DNA of 64,000 bases from Portunus trituberculatus (lineage: Eukaryota; Arthropoda; Malacostraca; Decapoda; Portunidae): the NCBI RefSeq assembly GCF_017591435.1, contig NC_059258.1, positions 7,629,176-7,693,175 of the forward strand. The letters run 5' to 3'. A program made the translations under genes and the position numbers. Positions 46,974-60,285 of this stretch are shown one piece after another (position 1 is the first letter of the stretch; each line of letters begins with the position of its first letter). Below the pieces are notes generated by a model, which saw nothing but the letters and a program-made list of their open reading frames with translations, ran no database searches and had not been told where the DNA came from.

Positions 46974-47150
46974 CCAAAAAAACACGGAAGAATTACTCAA
47001 GCTCTAATAGAGAACCCATTAGCATCAATCTACACAAAAGAGGAAACCAAATAAAACAAAAACAAAAAGACATCCTCAATGACACCACGTACGTAAATGC
47101 CATTCACGAACATCAACTCACACAAGATCACTCCTGGATAAGAAGACCAG
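46974..47150 (+). mobile_element. LINE F, part 3: C-terminus
   Basis: After the Tigger target site the frames give TEELLKL, IENPLASIYTKEETK and similar short blocks, which continue the LINE C-terminus ('NEKYPYT' lies just before the insertion at about 45005-45020). Decayed. Confidence 0.55.
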
Positions 47151-47524
47151 TCCGAATTCTAGAACAAGCTGCGCTTAGCCCAGTCTACAGATGATAATTT
47201 CAAACAATGTGCAGCCAACTGCACATTTGCTCTCATGATTACGGTCAGGAAGAAACTGTATGTTACTGTTATACCTCGCAACGATGATGGAGCACGCAGA
47301 TACGCAATAAGTGGGTACAATACCCTGTTGCATTGTAGCAATGCACTGATTCAAGGAAATGCAACAACTGTGTACGCACCTTAAGAGGGGAAAGAAGGCC
47401 AAGAGCAAAATAAAGAGTTAAAAAACAAACAAACAAACTCACTTTATATGCCAGTTCCTGTGCAGGTCAGGAAAAAAAAAAAACTAAAAGAAACGAATAA
47501 AATGGCTTGGAACTTCCTTCTTAA
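47151..47524. other. Probable LINE F 3' region
   Basis: About 370 bp without a supported ORF, ending in A-rich bases and 'aaacaaacaaacaaac'. It may be the 3' UTR of LINE F, but the boundary is not defined. Confidence 0.35.
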
Positions 47525-49237
47525 ATTAAATTAAGTCTTAGGACGAATGAAATACCCTAGCAGGTAGGGAGTTCCAAAGTTTATCAGAGAAAGGTATAAA
47601 TGTTTGAGAGCACTGGTTAACTCTTACATTAGAAAAATTCAAAGAATAAAAGTGAGAGGAAGATAAAAGTCTTGTGCAGTGAGGCCGCGGGAGGAGCGGA
47701 GGCATGCAATTAGCAAAATTAGAAAACAAGTTGGCATAAAAAAATAGCGGTAGAAGATAGCAAGAGATGCAACACAGCGGCGGTGAGAACGCGGCTGAAG
47801 ACAGTCAGCCAGAGGAGTGGAACTGATAAAACGTTTTGTAAAGCATCTGATTCCACCCTAGCCAACACAGCGGCGGTGAGAACGCGGCTGAAGACAGTCG
47901 GCCAGAGGAGTGGAACTGATAAGACATAAAGCATTTGATTCCACCCTAGCCAATAAATCTGAGTGGAAACCCCCATACATATGAAGAGTAGTCTATATAT
48001 AAATAAGCGGAGTAACGAATTAGCAGTTGAGAGAGAGAAAAACTGGCGGAGACGCCTCAGAACGCCTCATAAAAGCTGCTTCAGCAAGGGATGGTATATG
48101 TGAAGTCTTTAGTTAAGATTATAAGTAAAGGACAGACCGAGAATGGTCACTGTAGAAGAGGGAGACAGTTGAGTGTCATTGAAGAAGAGCAGATATTTTT
48201 CTGGAAGGTTGTGTCGAGTTGATAGATGGAGGAATTGAGTTTTTGAGGCACTGAATGCGTTAAAAACTACTAAGTTTTCTCTGCCCCAATCATAAATATT
48301 TGAAAGCTGCAGAGGGAAGGATAGAAACAGTAGGAAGATAGTTTGGAGATCAAAGCTTTGTGCCAGACTCTATCAAAAACTTTTCATATGCCAAAGGCAA
48401 CAGCAAAAAATTCACCAATTTTTTTTTTAAACAGGATGGCTAAGGATCTTATTGAACACATATTCAAAGACTTTAGATAACCAAGTGATTAAAGCTATAG
48501 GGTGGTAGTTTAAAGGATTAGAACGGTCACCCTTTTTAGGATCAGGATGAATGTCAGCAAATTTCCAGCAAAAAAAAAAAAAAAAAGGAAAGGTAGAAGT
48601 CGATAGACAGATTAAAAGAGTTTAACCAGGCAAGGTGCAAACACTTTGGAGACAATAAGAGGAACCCTATCAGGTCCTAGGACTTAGGCTAGCGAGTGCA
48701 TAATAATAATAATTACGAAGAATTTTAATGGAAGTCATGAAATAGTCAGAGGGAGGGAAGAGAAGGAGGAACAAGGCCAGAATCATCCAAGGTAGAGTTA
48801 TTAGGAAAGGTTTGAGAGCAAAGTTCAACTTTAGAGATATGTGATGGCAATGATGCCATCAGGATGAAAAAAAGGAGGAAAAAATAAAGAAGTAAAGAAA
48901 TGATTTGGCCAGAAGTCACGACGGGAGTTGGAGTTTGAATGATTTTCACATTTTCTATTAATGAAGGAGTGTCTGTTTCGGACAAAATGTGAAGGGCTTG
49001 AGATTCAGGAGATGGAAGTACCTTTTGTGGACAACATCTCCATCATGTATAGCTGTGTTAAACAAAGGTTTAGAAGGTATAGGTTGAGAAAGAGTGAGGA
49101 ATGTATGCCTCCATGCCAGACACTATCACCTCTGTTACGCGCTTAGCACAAAGAGATGGGTCTCTGACACGGAAACATCAATCATTCCACGGAAAATCAA
49201 TATAGTACATCTTCAGGTCTTCCCAACTGGTAGGGGC

Positions 49238-49240
<3 letters not shown>
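47525..49240 (-). mobile_element. Jockey-like LINE remnant D
   Basis: The minus strand, from the 5' side at 49240, gives the post-endonuclease linker (DFPWNDxCFRVRDPSLCA-like bases near 49140-49200), FHPDGIIAI near 48850, RT pieces, and the C-terminus with SHFYSLNFSNVRVNQCSQTF near 47640. A ~98-bp segment is duplicated in tandem at 47775-47960. It is the same family as copies A, B and C and shows many shifts and stops. Confidence 0.75.
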
Positions 49241-49327
<87 letters not shown>

Positions 49328-49395
49328 CTGAAAGCGGAGATGCCTCTGGCATTTTGCCCCTGCCGGTTGGGAGGACCTGAGGAGGTACTATATTT
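49206..49395. repeat. Inverted LINE arms around (AT)n
   Basis: 49206-49239 and 49353-49387 are imperfect reverse complements (about 28 of 34 bases), with an AT tract (49241-49323) between. The left arm is LINE D (minus). The right arm is the same LINE region in plus orientation, reading RRCLWHFAPAG. Confidence 0.85.

Positions 49396-49398
<3 letters not shown>

Positions 49399-49456
<58 letters not shown>
49399..49456. repeat. (GT)n, tail of SINE family 2 copy 1
   Basis: About 29 GT units directly adjoining the 3' end of the minus-strand SINE. Confidence 0.95.
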
Positions 49457-49459
<3 letters not shown>

Positions 49460-49738
49460 TCACCTCGGTCGCCTGCTGGTCACCCAGCCAGTCTTCCCCA
49501 TTACGGAGCGAGCTCAGAGCTCATAGACCGATCTTCGGGTAGGACTGAGACCACATCAACACACTCCACACACCGAGAAAGCGAGGTCACAACCCCTCGA
49601 GTTACATCCCGTAACTATTTACTGCTAGGTGAACAGGGGCCACACATTAAGAGGCTTGCCCATTTGCCTCGCCGCCTCCGGGATTCGAACCCGGACCCTC
49701 CCGAGTGTGAGTCGAGCGTGCTAACCACTACACTACGC

Positions 49739-49742
<4 letters not shown>
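49457..49742 (-). mobile_element. SINE family 2, copy 1, full length
   Basis: On the minus strand: a tRNA-like head with GTAGTGTAGTGGTTAGCACG (A box) and GGTTCGAATCCCGGAGG (B box, 49692-49676), then a ~200-bp body, then 'gtgaattac' and (AC)n. The anticodon-like and stem bases are not those of a working tRNA and a body follows, so this is a SINE and not a tRNA gene. Confidence 0.85.

Positions 49743-49773
<31 letters not shown>
49743..49773. repeat. (GT)n, tail of SINE family 2 copy 2
   Basis: About 16 GT units between SINE copies 1 and 2. Confidence 0.95.
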
Positions 49774-49775
<2 letters not shown>

Positions 49776-49991
49776 TGTATTCACAGTCGCCCGGTGGTCA
49801 CCCAGCCATTCTTTCCCATTACGGAGCGAGCTCAGAGCTCATAGACCGATCTTTGGGTAGGAATGAGGCCACATCATACTCCACACACCGGGAAAGCGAG
49901 GACACAACGTCTCGAATTACATGTCGTACCTAGTAGCTGCTAGATGAAAAGGAGCTTCACATTAAGAGGCTCACCCATTTGCCTCTCCGAC

Positions 49992-49993
<2 letters not shown>
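49774..49993 (-). mobile_element. SINE family 2, copy 2, head missing
   Basis: The body aligns with copy 1 ('attacggagcgagctcagag', 'ttaagaggctcacccatttg'), but the sequence stops at 'gcctctccgact' before the B box and passes into the next GT tract. Confidence 0.8.

Positions 49994-50034
<41 letters not shown>
49994..50034. repeat. (GT)n, tail of SINE family 2 copy 3
   Basis: About 20 GT units between copies 2 and 3. Confidence 0.95.

Positions 50035-50962
<928 letters not shown>

Positions 50963-51052
<90 letters not shown>
50963..51052. repeat. (AT)n microsatellite
   Basis: About 45 AT units. Confidence 0.97.
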
Positions 51053-51054
<2 letters not shown>

Positions 51055-51650
51055 TATAAACCTGATATTGAAATGGAATATTATTTATTTTCAAACTCGA
51101 AAAATTATGTATGATTATAAGAAAAATATTGCAACTATTTCTTAATTATTATACTGTTTGTTCACTTCCATGACAGTTTTTAAAAACGTGAGTATTTTTT
51201 CAATTATTTTCAATACCGAAACTTCGATAACGCTTGTTTTACGTGAGGAATCGTAGTTACAAATCAATTGAATCCGATGATTCTTTGAGATTTGCTGATA
51301 GGTATAAGTGATAAATGATATACAAGTTTTTTTTGGTGGAGGTTTTTATTCCAACTCTAATGGTGTTTGTATGCCCCATAGGATGTGGGAATCGTGTTTA
51401 GTTACGTAAGGGATACCATGTATTCATATTCTTTAAGGAGAAGCTTAAGATTTTGTCCTGAGAGATTCGTGCTGTTGAAATGTTGATACGAAATTTTGAA
51501 CTGTCGGAAGTTGAGTGGACTAGAGAGATTAAAGTGGAGTAGAATCAATAATCAAGTGATGTGTACTTTACAACATCGAACCCCGATGGTACACCTTTAG
51601 TAACAATACATTTTGGGTTGTATGCAAGACCAAATTAATACAAAGAGATA
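51053..51650. other. AT-rich spacer, no feature seen
   Basis: About 600 bp upstream of the Tc1-like element. No ORF or repeat is recognised. Confidence 0.45.
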
Positions 51651-53020
51651 CAACCTGCGCAAATTAATTAGGCCGCGATGCGACCGAGAGCATCCGTTTA
51701 CTTACTTTCACTTATCCCCCTGCCATCACGGTTGTGTAGGATTAGTTGCAATTATCGTACATTGGCATTTAATTAAGACAATTGGCAACTCAATGAAGTA
51801 TGTCCTATAAATAAATCAGTTGCATGTTGTATGGTGTAGCAGCAACAAGCACTGATCTCCAGGATTTGAAATTTCCCGTAATTGAACGTTACATTTCGGA
51901 TGGTGTCATCGCTCACCAGGAAATGGGGCGTAAGCCAGACTTGAGCCAGGAGACTATCACCCGTATTCGTACTTTACACAAAGCTCATTCTAGCAAAAAA
52001 GAAATTGAGGATGCAACAGGAGTGTCATCAAGGAGCGTGAGGCGGTGGGTGAAAAAGTGCCGCGAGTGACCCGATGAAGTGATACCCGTTCATTCAAAAC
52101 GGCCAGGAAAAGCTAGAAAAGTTAGTAAGCGCACATTAAATGTTATCAAGAGGCAAGTGACGAGTTATCCTACAAACACAGCTCGTGACATTAAACAAAG
52201 TAACACAGACTTGCTACAAAATGTGTCATTGAGGAGTGTCTCCCATTACATTATTAACAGCTCGCCACAAAAAGAACCGCGTCACATTCGCTAAGAATTG
52301 TTTGTTGTGGCCACTAGACAAGATTCGAAGTATTCTGTGGTCAGACGAAAGTACTTTCACTGTCACAGGAACACCTTGCAGATATGTTCGTAGACCAAGA
52401 GGTGCTGATCGCTATGATCCACGCTACACGGTAAAGTCTCTAAAGCACCCTCCCTCCGTTATGGCGTGGGGTGCTTTTTCATACCATGGTGTTGGGAAGC
52501 TGGTGTTCTTTGAAAAGGGCGTTAGAGTGAACACAGAAAAATATCTTGATTTGTTGTTTGACATCTTGGAAGACTGTTTTGACACTTGCCGTGCAACGGT
52601 TTTCATGCAAGATGGCGCTCCATGCCATACTAGTTACCCTGTAAAAGAATGGTTAGACAATTGTGCCATAGAATATATCCGTGACTGGCCAGGAAACAAC
52701 CCAGACTTAAATCCAATTGAAAATCTTTGGTCAATAGTGAAAAAAAGAACTTCGTGAGAAGGACACTAGCACTGTAGCGAAACTCAGGTCTGCGATCACA
52801 AGTGTGCGGGACAACCTCAATGAAGAGGTTATTCACAAACTTGTGGACTCCGTACCACAACGACTGCAGGAGTGTATAAAGAAGAAAGGAAACAACTAAA
52901 TACTAGCGGGTGGTAAGTTGTTATTTACTTTTTTTCAGTAGTTTTCTGTTGCGCAAGATTTGAAATGTTTACATGTTATTGTAGTTGATGCGTCGTGGCC
53001 TAATTCAATTGCACAAACTG
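51651..53020 (+). mobile_element. Tc1/mariner-type transposon, about 1.37 kb
   Basis: The terminal inverted repeats can be read. Left, 51656-51682: TGCGCAAATTAATTAGGCCG and on. Right, complement of 52989-53015: TGTGCAATTGAATTAGGCCA and on. About 22 of 27 bases match. The outer ends probably start CA. A TA dinucleotide precedes the left end, but the right-hand TA is not certain. The length and the single transposase gene inside fit Tc1/mariner. Confidence 0.8.
51824..52900 (+). pseudogene. Tc1-type transposase with DD35E spacing, inactivated
   Basis: The N-terminus has paired helix-turn-helix segments (GRKPDLSQETITRIRTLHKA, ATGVSSRSVRRWVKK). An in-frame TGA follows at about 52068 and a frameshift near 52255. 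The catalytic domain then reads ILWSDESTFTVTG (first Asp), VMAWGAFSYHGVGKLVF, VFMQDGAPCHTS (second Asp) and WPGNNPDLNPIENLW (Glu). Counting residues gives 35 between the second Asp and the Glu, one more than standard Tc1 (34). A last frameshift near 52750 precedes the C-terminal STVAKLRSAITSVRDNLN and a stop near 52900. Confidence 0.85.
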
Positions 53021-53249
53021 CACGTACAGTTTCTTGTTTGAAAATAAAATTGGTCTTAATAATAAAAAAAGAAGTCTATTTTTTTTTTTTTATTATTATT
53101 TGTCAAGGAGACAGTCATATAGGTTTTTAGCTGGAAATGTCTGTAATTATTATTTTTTTTTCCGGTTTGGGAAGGAATCTTATTAAGAAGAAAGCAGAAA
53201 AAAATAAGGATAATGGAATAAGCCAACGAGTCCACTCTTTTTCCACTAT

Positions 53250-54177
53250 TTTCACTATCATTCCCATCCATACACCTGTCTAATCCTAATTTTAAGCTCC
53301 CTATTGACTTACCACTCGCAACCTGATCAGTTCCATTACTCAACCAATATTTGGGAATCAGTTCCTTCTCATCTTTAAAGCTTGAACCTAATTTTCCTGG
53401 TTCTAAACAGGCTTAAAAATTTTTTCATGTCTCCTTTATCATAACCCCTATACTTGAAGACTCCTATAAAGTCCCCTCTTAACCTATATCTCTCTAAGGA
53501 GTTCAGATTTAATACCTGCAATCTTGATTCGTACGGAATTTCTTTCATCCTCTGTACACTTTTAGTCATTTTCCCTTTCACTAAAACTAATAGACCTTTA
53601 ACCTTATGATGTCGAGATTAAAACTGTACACTATAATCTAGATGTGGTCTGACTTGTGCTCAAAGTAACGTTAACATTTCTTCATAATTTATGCTTATAA
53701 CATTCCTAGAAATTTATTCTAGTATCCTATTAACCTCATTTCTAGCCTCTATGTATCGTTTTCTTAAACGGAGATTGGATCTAACTAAAATCCTAAATCT
53801 TACCATTTTCTTGAACCTACCAGAGTGTCATGGTTTGTTCCGTTTCTATTGAGTAAATTTTCTCTACAAAGGCGGAGTACTTTGCATTTGTTATTGTTAA
53901 AGTGGATTTGCCATTTGTCTGTCCATACATTCATCCTATCCAAATCTGCCTGTAGTGCGAGGGCATCCGTATCTGACCTAATTAATTTACCTATCTTCAT
54001 GACATCTGCAAATTTACTAACATCGCCATTAAATCCTTCATTTAAATAATTGATATACAGAGTATTAAAAATACCTACTGCCCGAAATCTTATTCCTGTG
54101 GCACCTCACTAATTGCTTCAACCCATTCGAAACTAGAGGTTTTTATTAAAACTCTGTTGCCTAGCCACGATCTTATC
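53250..54177 (-). mobile_element. CR1-like LINE remnant
   Basis: Minus strand: GNRVLIKTSSFEWVEAISEV, LYINYLNEGFNGDVSKFADV, ALALQADLDRMNVWTDKWQI and, near 53580, MTKSVQRMKEIPYESRLQVL with LNSLERYRLRGDFIGVF. This is the C-terminal half of a CR1-type RT. The catalytic box that should read FADD is FADV. The 5' side is cut at 54178 by an inverted-repeat element. Confidence 0.75.
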
Positions 54178-55348
54178 TTACACCAAGCGAATCGAATCGA
54201 TTCAATTAATGAAGAATCAACACGATTCGTGTTGATTCGCCACATTAGTTTCAATGTAACCGTTTACACCAGGCGAACCGAGTCAATTCAAATCATGCCG
54301 AGTCATGGCGATTCAGAATCAATTATTGGTTTGGAGTAAATTTTTCATCAGTCAAGGCGATTCAGCCGAGGAGTAAGCACCATGCTAATCGACGTTCTAA
54401 TAAATTTAGTAAGAGAATAACGTGCTATGTATATGATCCTAGTGATCCTGTGCGCCGAAATCATGTACATGTATTGTACTGAACCATAGCTAGAATGAAC
54501 TGCCGTACCCTACGAATTACTAAACAATATTATTCTGCATATTTTAAAAACAAATGACAACAGAATGCATTATGGACATGGTTTTACATTTTCATTTGGC
54601 AACTGTAGGGTGTATCGTCTACCTATGAAATGCGTGGTGCAACGTAATCGCCAATCAGCCAGGCACCAGCCAGAGAGGGCAGGGGTGTAAACTTCCTTAT
54701 ATTATCCCCTGTGCCTCTGATTTCGTTAACTAAATACTACAATATGGCACGTCGCAAAGTAAAAGTTAATATGACAAAATAATAAAATTTACACATGTAT
54801 TTTTTTTTATATCCTCCGTATACCGTTAAGACTAAATAAAGAGTAGACTAGATGTGATAATATGGTATGAACTGGTGCGCCCATTTCTTCCGCTGTGAAT
54901 GTATGCATCAGTGAATCATTCTGTCCTGCCACTCGACAGCTCCTCCTGGCGAGACAAAGTATTCTCTCAGTGTCAGAACTTACCCGACTTCTGCTGTAGT
55001 CCTAGTATTTCTTGTTGGCTCCACCAACATCTTAGATTATTCTGTGGTTATCCTAAAGATATTATTGCCAAATCTGGGAAAAAAATGTCCTAAGCTCCAA
55101 AATTCAGGTTTATAATATTTATTAATGGCATGCACCCCATTTTCCTTGCCGACGCCTACGCTAACGTTTCCTCAGCCACTGTAACACTGCTATTTCTGTA
55201 AAAGATATACATCCATACTTCCCGATGGCTGCCTTGGTACTGAATCATCTGAATGATGTGAGTCAGCCGGATGGAACTATGCAGATTCAAAATTACTCGA
55301 TTCAAATGATTGTTCTTGAATTGAGTCGATTCGATTCGCTTGGTGTAA
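54178..55348. mobile_element. Non-autonomous inverted-repeat element, about 1.17 kb
   Basis: The first 30 bp at 54178-54207 and the reverse complement of 55319-55348 agree at 29 of 30 positions, starting TTACACCAAGCGAATCGAAT. A further terminus-like stretch with TTTACACCAGGCGAACCG occurs inside at about 54268-54297, so one element may be nested in another. No transposase frame is present. The superfamily is not assigned, and no target duplication can be read with certainty. Confidence 0.7.
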
Positions 55349-55539
55349 ACGCGACCTAACCTTTCTCCAGGGCCTCTTATGACACATCTCCAATATTTTA
55401 CTAAAATTCAGATTTACGATGTCATAATTATTTCCGTCATATGCGGCCCTGATGTCTTATATATGGTGAAATACCTTCGTGCAAAGAACTCATTACAAAA
55501 TATTTTTATATTAAGTCTGGGAGGTGACGGGGAAGGTGA

Positions 55540-56220
55540 GGTATTGCATGACAAGACAAACAGAGCTTGAGACGAACAGTAAATTACAAGAGGAGATACA
55601 AGGCAAGCAGAGATCGTCGAAAGCAAATGATTTGGACGAGGCGGATAGCGACAAGCCATGGGGAAGACAGCCTTGTTCCTGATGTAAGATGAAATTATTG
55701 AAGATATTGGAAAATAAACATTATAGAACTGCAAGTTGTTGGGGTAACGAAAAGTCAAGCAACGTGTGCATATTACGAGGTGTAAGGGATAGAGAGGCAG
55801 AGGGAAGCCGAGAGAGCCGAGAAGTCGAGAGACGACAGCAAAACAGAGAAGGGTCAAAATTCAAGTTGAAATGCAGTCAGAGAAAATGTTAGTGTATGAT
55901 GGTTGTGTATGGTGTGTAGGATGATGTTTTTATTGGAATGTTAATGTAGGGTATGTGTAGGATGAATCTTAACATTGAATTTAAACTGGATGAATTGAGT
56001 TGAATTGAGTTGAATAACGTGAATGCAGTGAAGTAATCTGAGGCATTTGAAGAAATGTAAGTGAAAAAAGAGTTGTTATTATCAGTGATAATATTTTTGT
56101 AATGGATTTGAGTTCAAGATATGCTGCGACAGAATATGAAGTATTTGAGGGTGAACCTAAAGTGAAGAGAGAGTGATGACATTTTCGTGGTTTTCGTGGT
56201 TTATCATTGTTGTCGGAGGG
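55540..56220 (+). repeat. Unclassified dispersed repeat, copy 2
   Basis: Collinear short matches with 7125-7985 ('ttacaagaggagatac', 'gaaagcaaatgat', 'ttgttcctgatg', 'gaagagagagtgatgacatt'). Non-coding. Confidence 0.45.
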
Positions 56221-56825
56221 TCCTAAGATGTAAATGAAAATATATAATATATTTAAGTAAAGTTTATTAAAAAGCAGTTTTGACGAACTTCCAACTTCCA
56301 ACTTCCAAGCACGACCACTGTAAAGTTTCTAGTTCAGATTGTAAGTAAGGGACAAACTGAGAACCAATGACGGTGTCGCGTGCGACATGTTCCCTCCATG
56401 TGAAAATATCCCCTGGTTCCACATCCGTCTGTTATCTTTACATAAGGACAGAAGGATTTATGTAACTGATATCCTAACCAGATTAAGCACGATCATAAGT
56501 AGTTTTATAATATATTATCTATAAAATATTTGAAACCTCCAAATGGCTCTGACAGCGAAAGTTCCGCAGATACAGACATATCACGCACTTTCATTTTTTT
56601 TTAATAAATACAGTATTTCACATTTGTTTTGATAGGGTAGAGAAAGGAATGATTCATGTTGTTCCAGGCAAATTCTTAGTAAAAAATGTTCATTATTTAC
56701 TAATATTTAGATCAAAATCTATCAGTCCTTCACCCTAGATGGGACGATGCTCATGTCCGCTACGAAAAACTCGGTCTGCACCTCCGCTCCTCCATACCTG
56801 CGGACCACCAAACGAGGTGCAGAGG
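56221..56825. other. Spacer, no feature seen
   Basis: About 600 bp. Short frames only. Confidence 0.4.
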
Positions 56826-57010
56826 TCCGAAGTGCGGAAAAAATTTCAAAATTGCGGAAGTAACACGTACGGAAAGGCGACATTTTAAGTCTGTACCTCG
56901 GCACAGGAGACATGTGGGGAAAGGCGAAATTTCAAGTCCGTACCACCGCACTGAGACAGGTGCAGAAAAGCGAAATTTTGAATCCGTACTTCCGCACCTG
57001 AAATTTTCAA
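56826..57010. repeat. ~50-bp degenerate tandem repeat
   Basis: Three to four units of 'aaggcgaaatttcaagtccg' plus 'tacctccgcac' recur near 56874, 56921 and 56972, about 47-51 bp apart. Confidence 0.65.
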
Positions 57011-57123
57011 GGAAAAAAATAAATAAAGACAGCAGTCCACACTTCATAGCATTACCGTTTTTGGCGGTCTGTGCTATATTTGGCCGCCATTTGAGTGACG
57101 TCACTCATTCAGGTCTAAGCATG

Positions 57124-57190
57124 CTCCTCTCTCTCTCTCTCTCTCTCTCTGATGATGATGATGATGATGATCATCATCATCATCATCATC

Positions 57191-57241
<51 letters not shown>

Positions 57242-57242
57242 G
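57124..57242. repeat. (CT)n, palindromic (GAT)7(CAT)7, then (AAT)n
   Basis: CT at 57124-57150. GAT x7 at 57151-57171 followed at once by CAT x7 at 57172-57192 makes a 42-bp perfect palindrome. About 17 AAT-type units follow to 57242. Confidence 0.97.
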
Positions 57243-57300
57243 TAATGTTACAATGAATTCCAGTTACTACTAACCGTACATACATTATAATGATTGCAAG

Positions 57301-57474
<174 letters not shown>

Positions 57475-58071
57475 TGGTACAAGAAAGACGATCCAGAAAA
57501 GAAAAACAAAATACTACTCTACTACAAAAACATCATGTCTACAGAGTACAAGACAGACGAGCGCATCATCAAAGACATCATACAACACCACGTCAAGCCC
57601 ACAAACGAAGAAGACTGCATATCACTCATCATATACTACAACACCAAGAAAACGTCACAGCTGCTGATAAAAAACAAAACCACCATGAAGAAAACTCCTT
57701 TACAAGAAGATCATGTCATCTACAAACACGCCTGCAAAATTGAGGACTGTGGACCTCAAACATATATTGGGATGACAAGGACAACATTGTCAAGGAGACT
57801 CACCTGCCACCTACAGAACGGAACAATCAAGAACCACTACAACACATCACATAAAACTACCGCTACAAGGAAACATCTGGAAAATAACACCACTATCATC
57901 GACCGCGAAAGGGACCCACGCCGCCTACTCTTCTTGGAATCACTATACATAGCACAAGATAGACCAGCCATGAATCTACAAACACAAGACCTACAGATAT
58001 TACCCACACAAAAAAGAAGACCTACACGGCTTGATACCACGGCCGACACACGCCGCCAGGCCACGCACTGA
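57475..58071 (+). pseudogene. PLE C-terminus with GIY-YIG-type nuclease, open frame fragment
   Basis: The frame is open from 57535 to the stop at 58071 (178 codons): MSTEYKTDERIIKDIIQHHV, then CISLIIYYNTKKTSQLLIKN, VIYKHACKIEDC, TYIGMTRTTLSRRLTCHLQN, DRERDPRRLLFLESLYIAQD and RPAMNLQ. VIY and YIG mark the nuclease core, the Arg of RRL is the usual catalytic position, and E in FLES is the metal-binding Glu. It lacks the RT part, which lies upstream in complete elements and is replaced here by AT repeats. The best-preserved PLE ORF in the window. Confidence 0.8.
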
Positions 58072-58159
58072 ATCAACCAATCAGGTTGCAGCACGCCATC
58101 TACTGACCCACCCACGGGGGTATAAATATCACCACGATCACTACTCCCACTCATTCTGC

Positions 58160-58189
58160 CTGAAGATGTTCCATGAAAAGGAACGAAAC
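58160..58189 (+). ncRNA. Hammerhead-like ribozyme core motif, PLE copy 2
   Basis: CTGAAGA, then T, GTTCC, a seven-base loop, GGAAC and GAAAC. The layout equals the motif at 8583-8609. Two stem II pairs differ between the copies, each with a matching change in the partner strand. Stem III may be GTTG/CAAC directly downstream. The single unpaired U is shared. Stem I and the cleavage site were not established. Confidence 0.5.
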
Positions 58190-58332
58190 GTTGCAAACAA
58201 CTCTACTTTTGGACAGCTCATCGGGGCTCTTACTGCTCAAAACAAAGAATTAATAAGACAAATAGAGAAAGCTCAGCAAAAACTGAACAATGCTGAAGTT
58301 GCTCACGCCTTCAATATCGTCTGCAAACAAGA

Positions 58333-60254
<1,922 letters not shown>

Positions 60255-60268
60255 TTTCCTCCCCCCTA
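60255..60268 (-). other. Polypurine tract
   Basis: The minus strand reads TAGGGGGGAGGAAA directly before the LTR start TGTTACGG. A purine run adjoining the 3' LTR is the primer for plus-strand DNA synthesis in LTR elements. Confidence 0.85.
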
Positions 60269-60285
60269 AGACCTCCGTAATGGGC

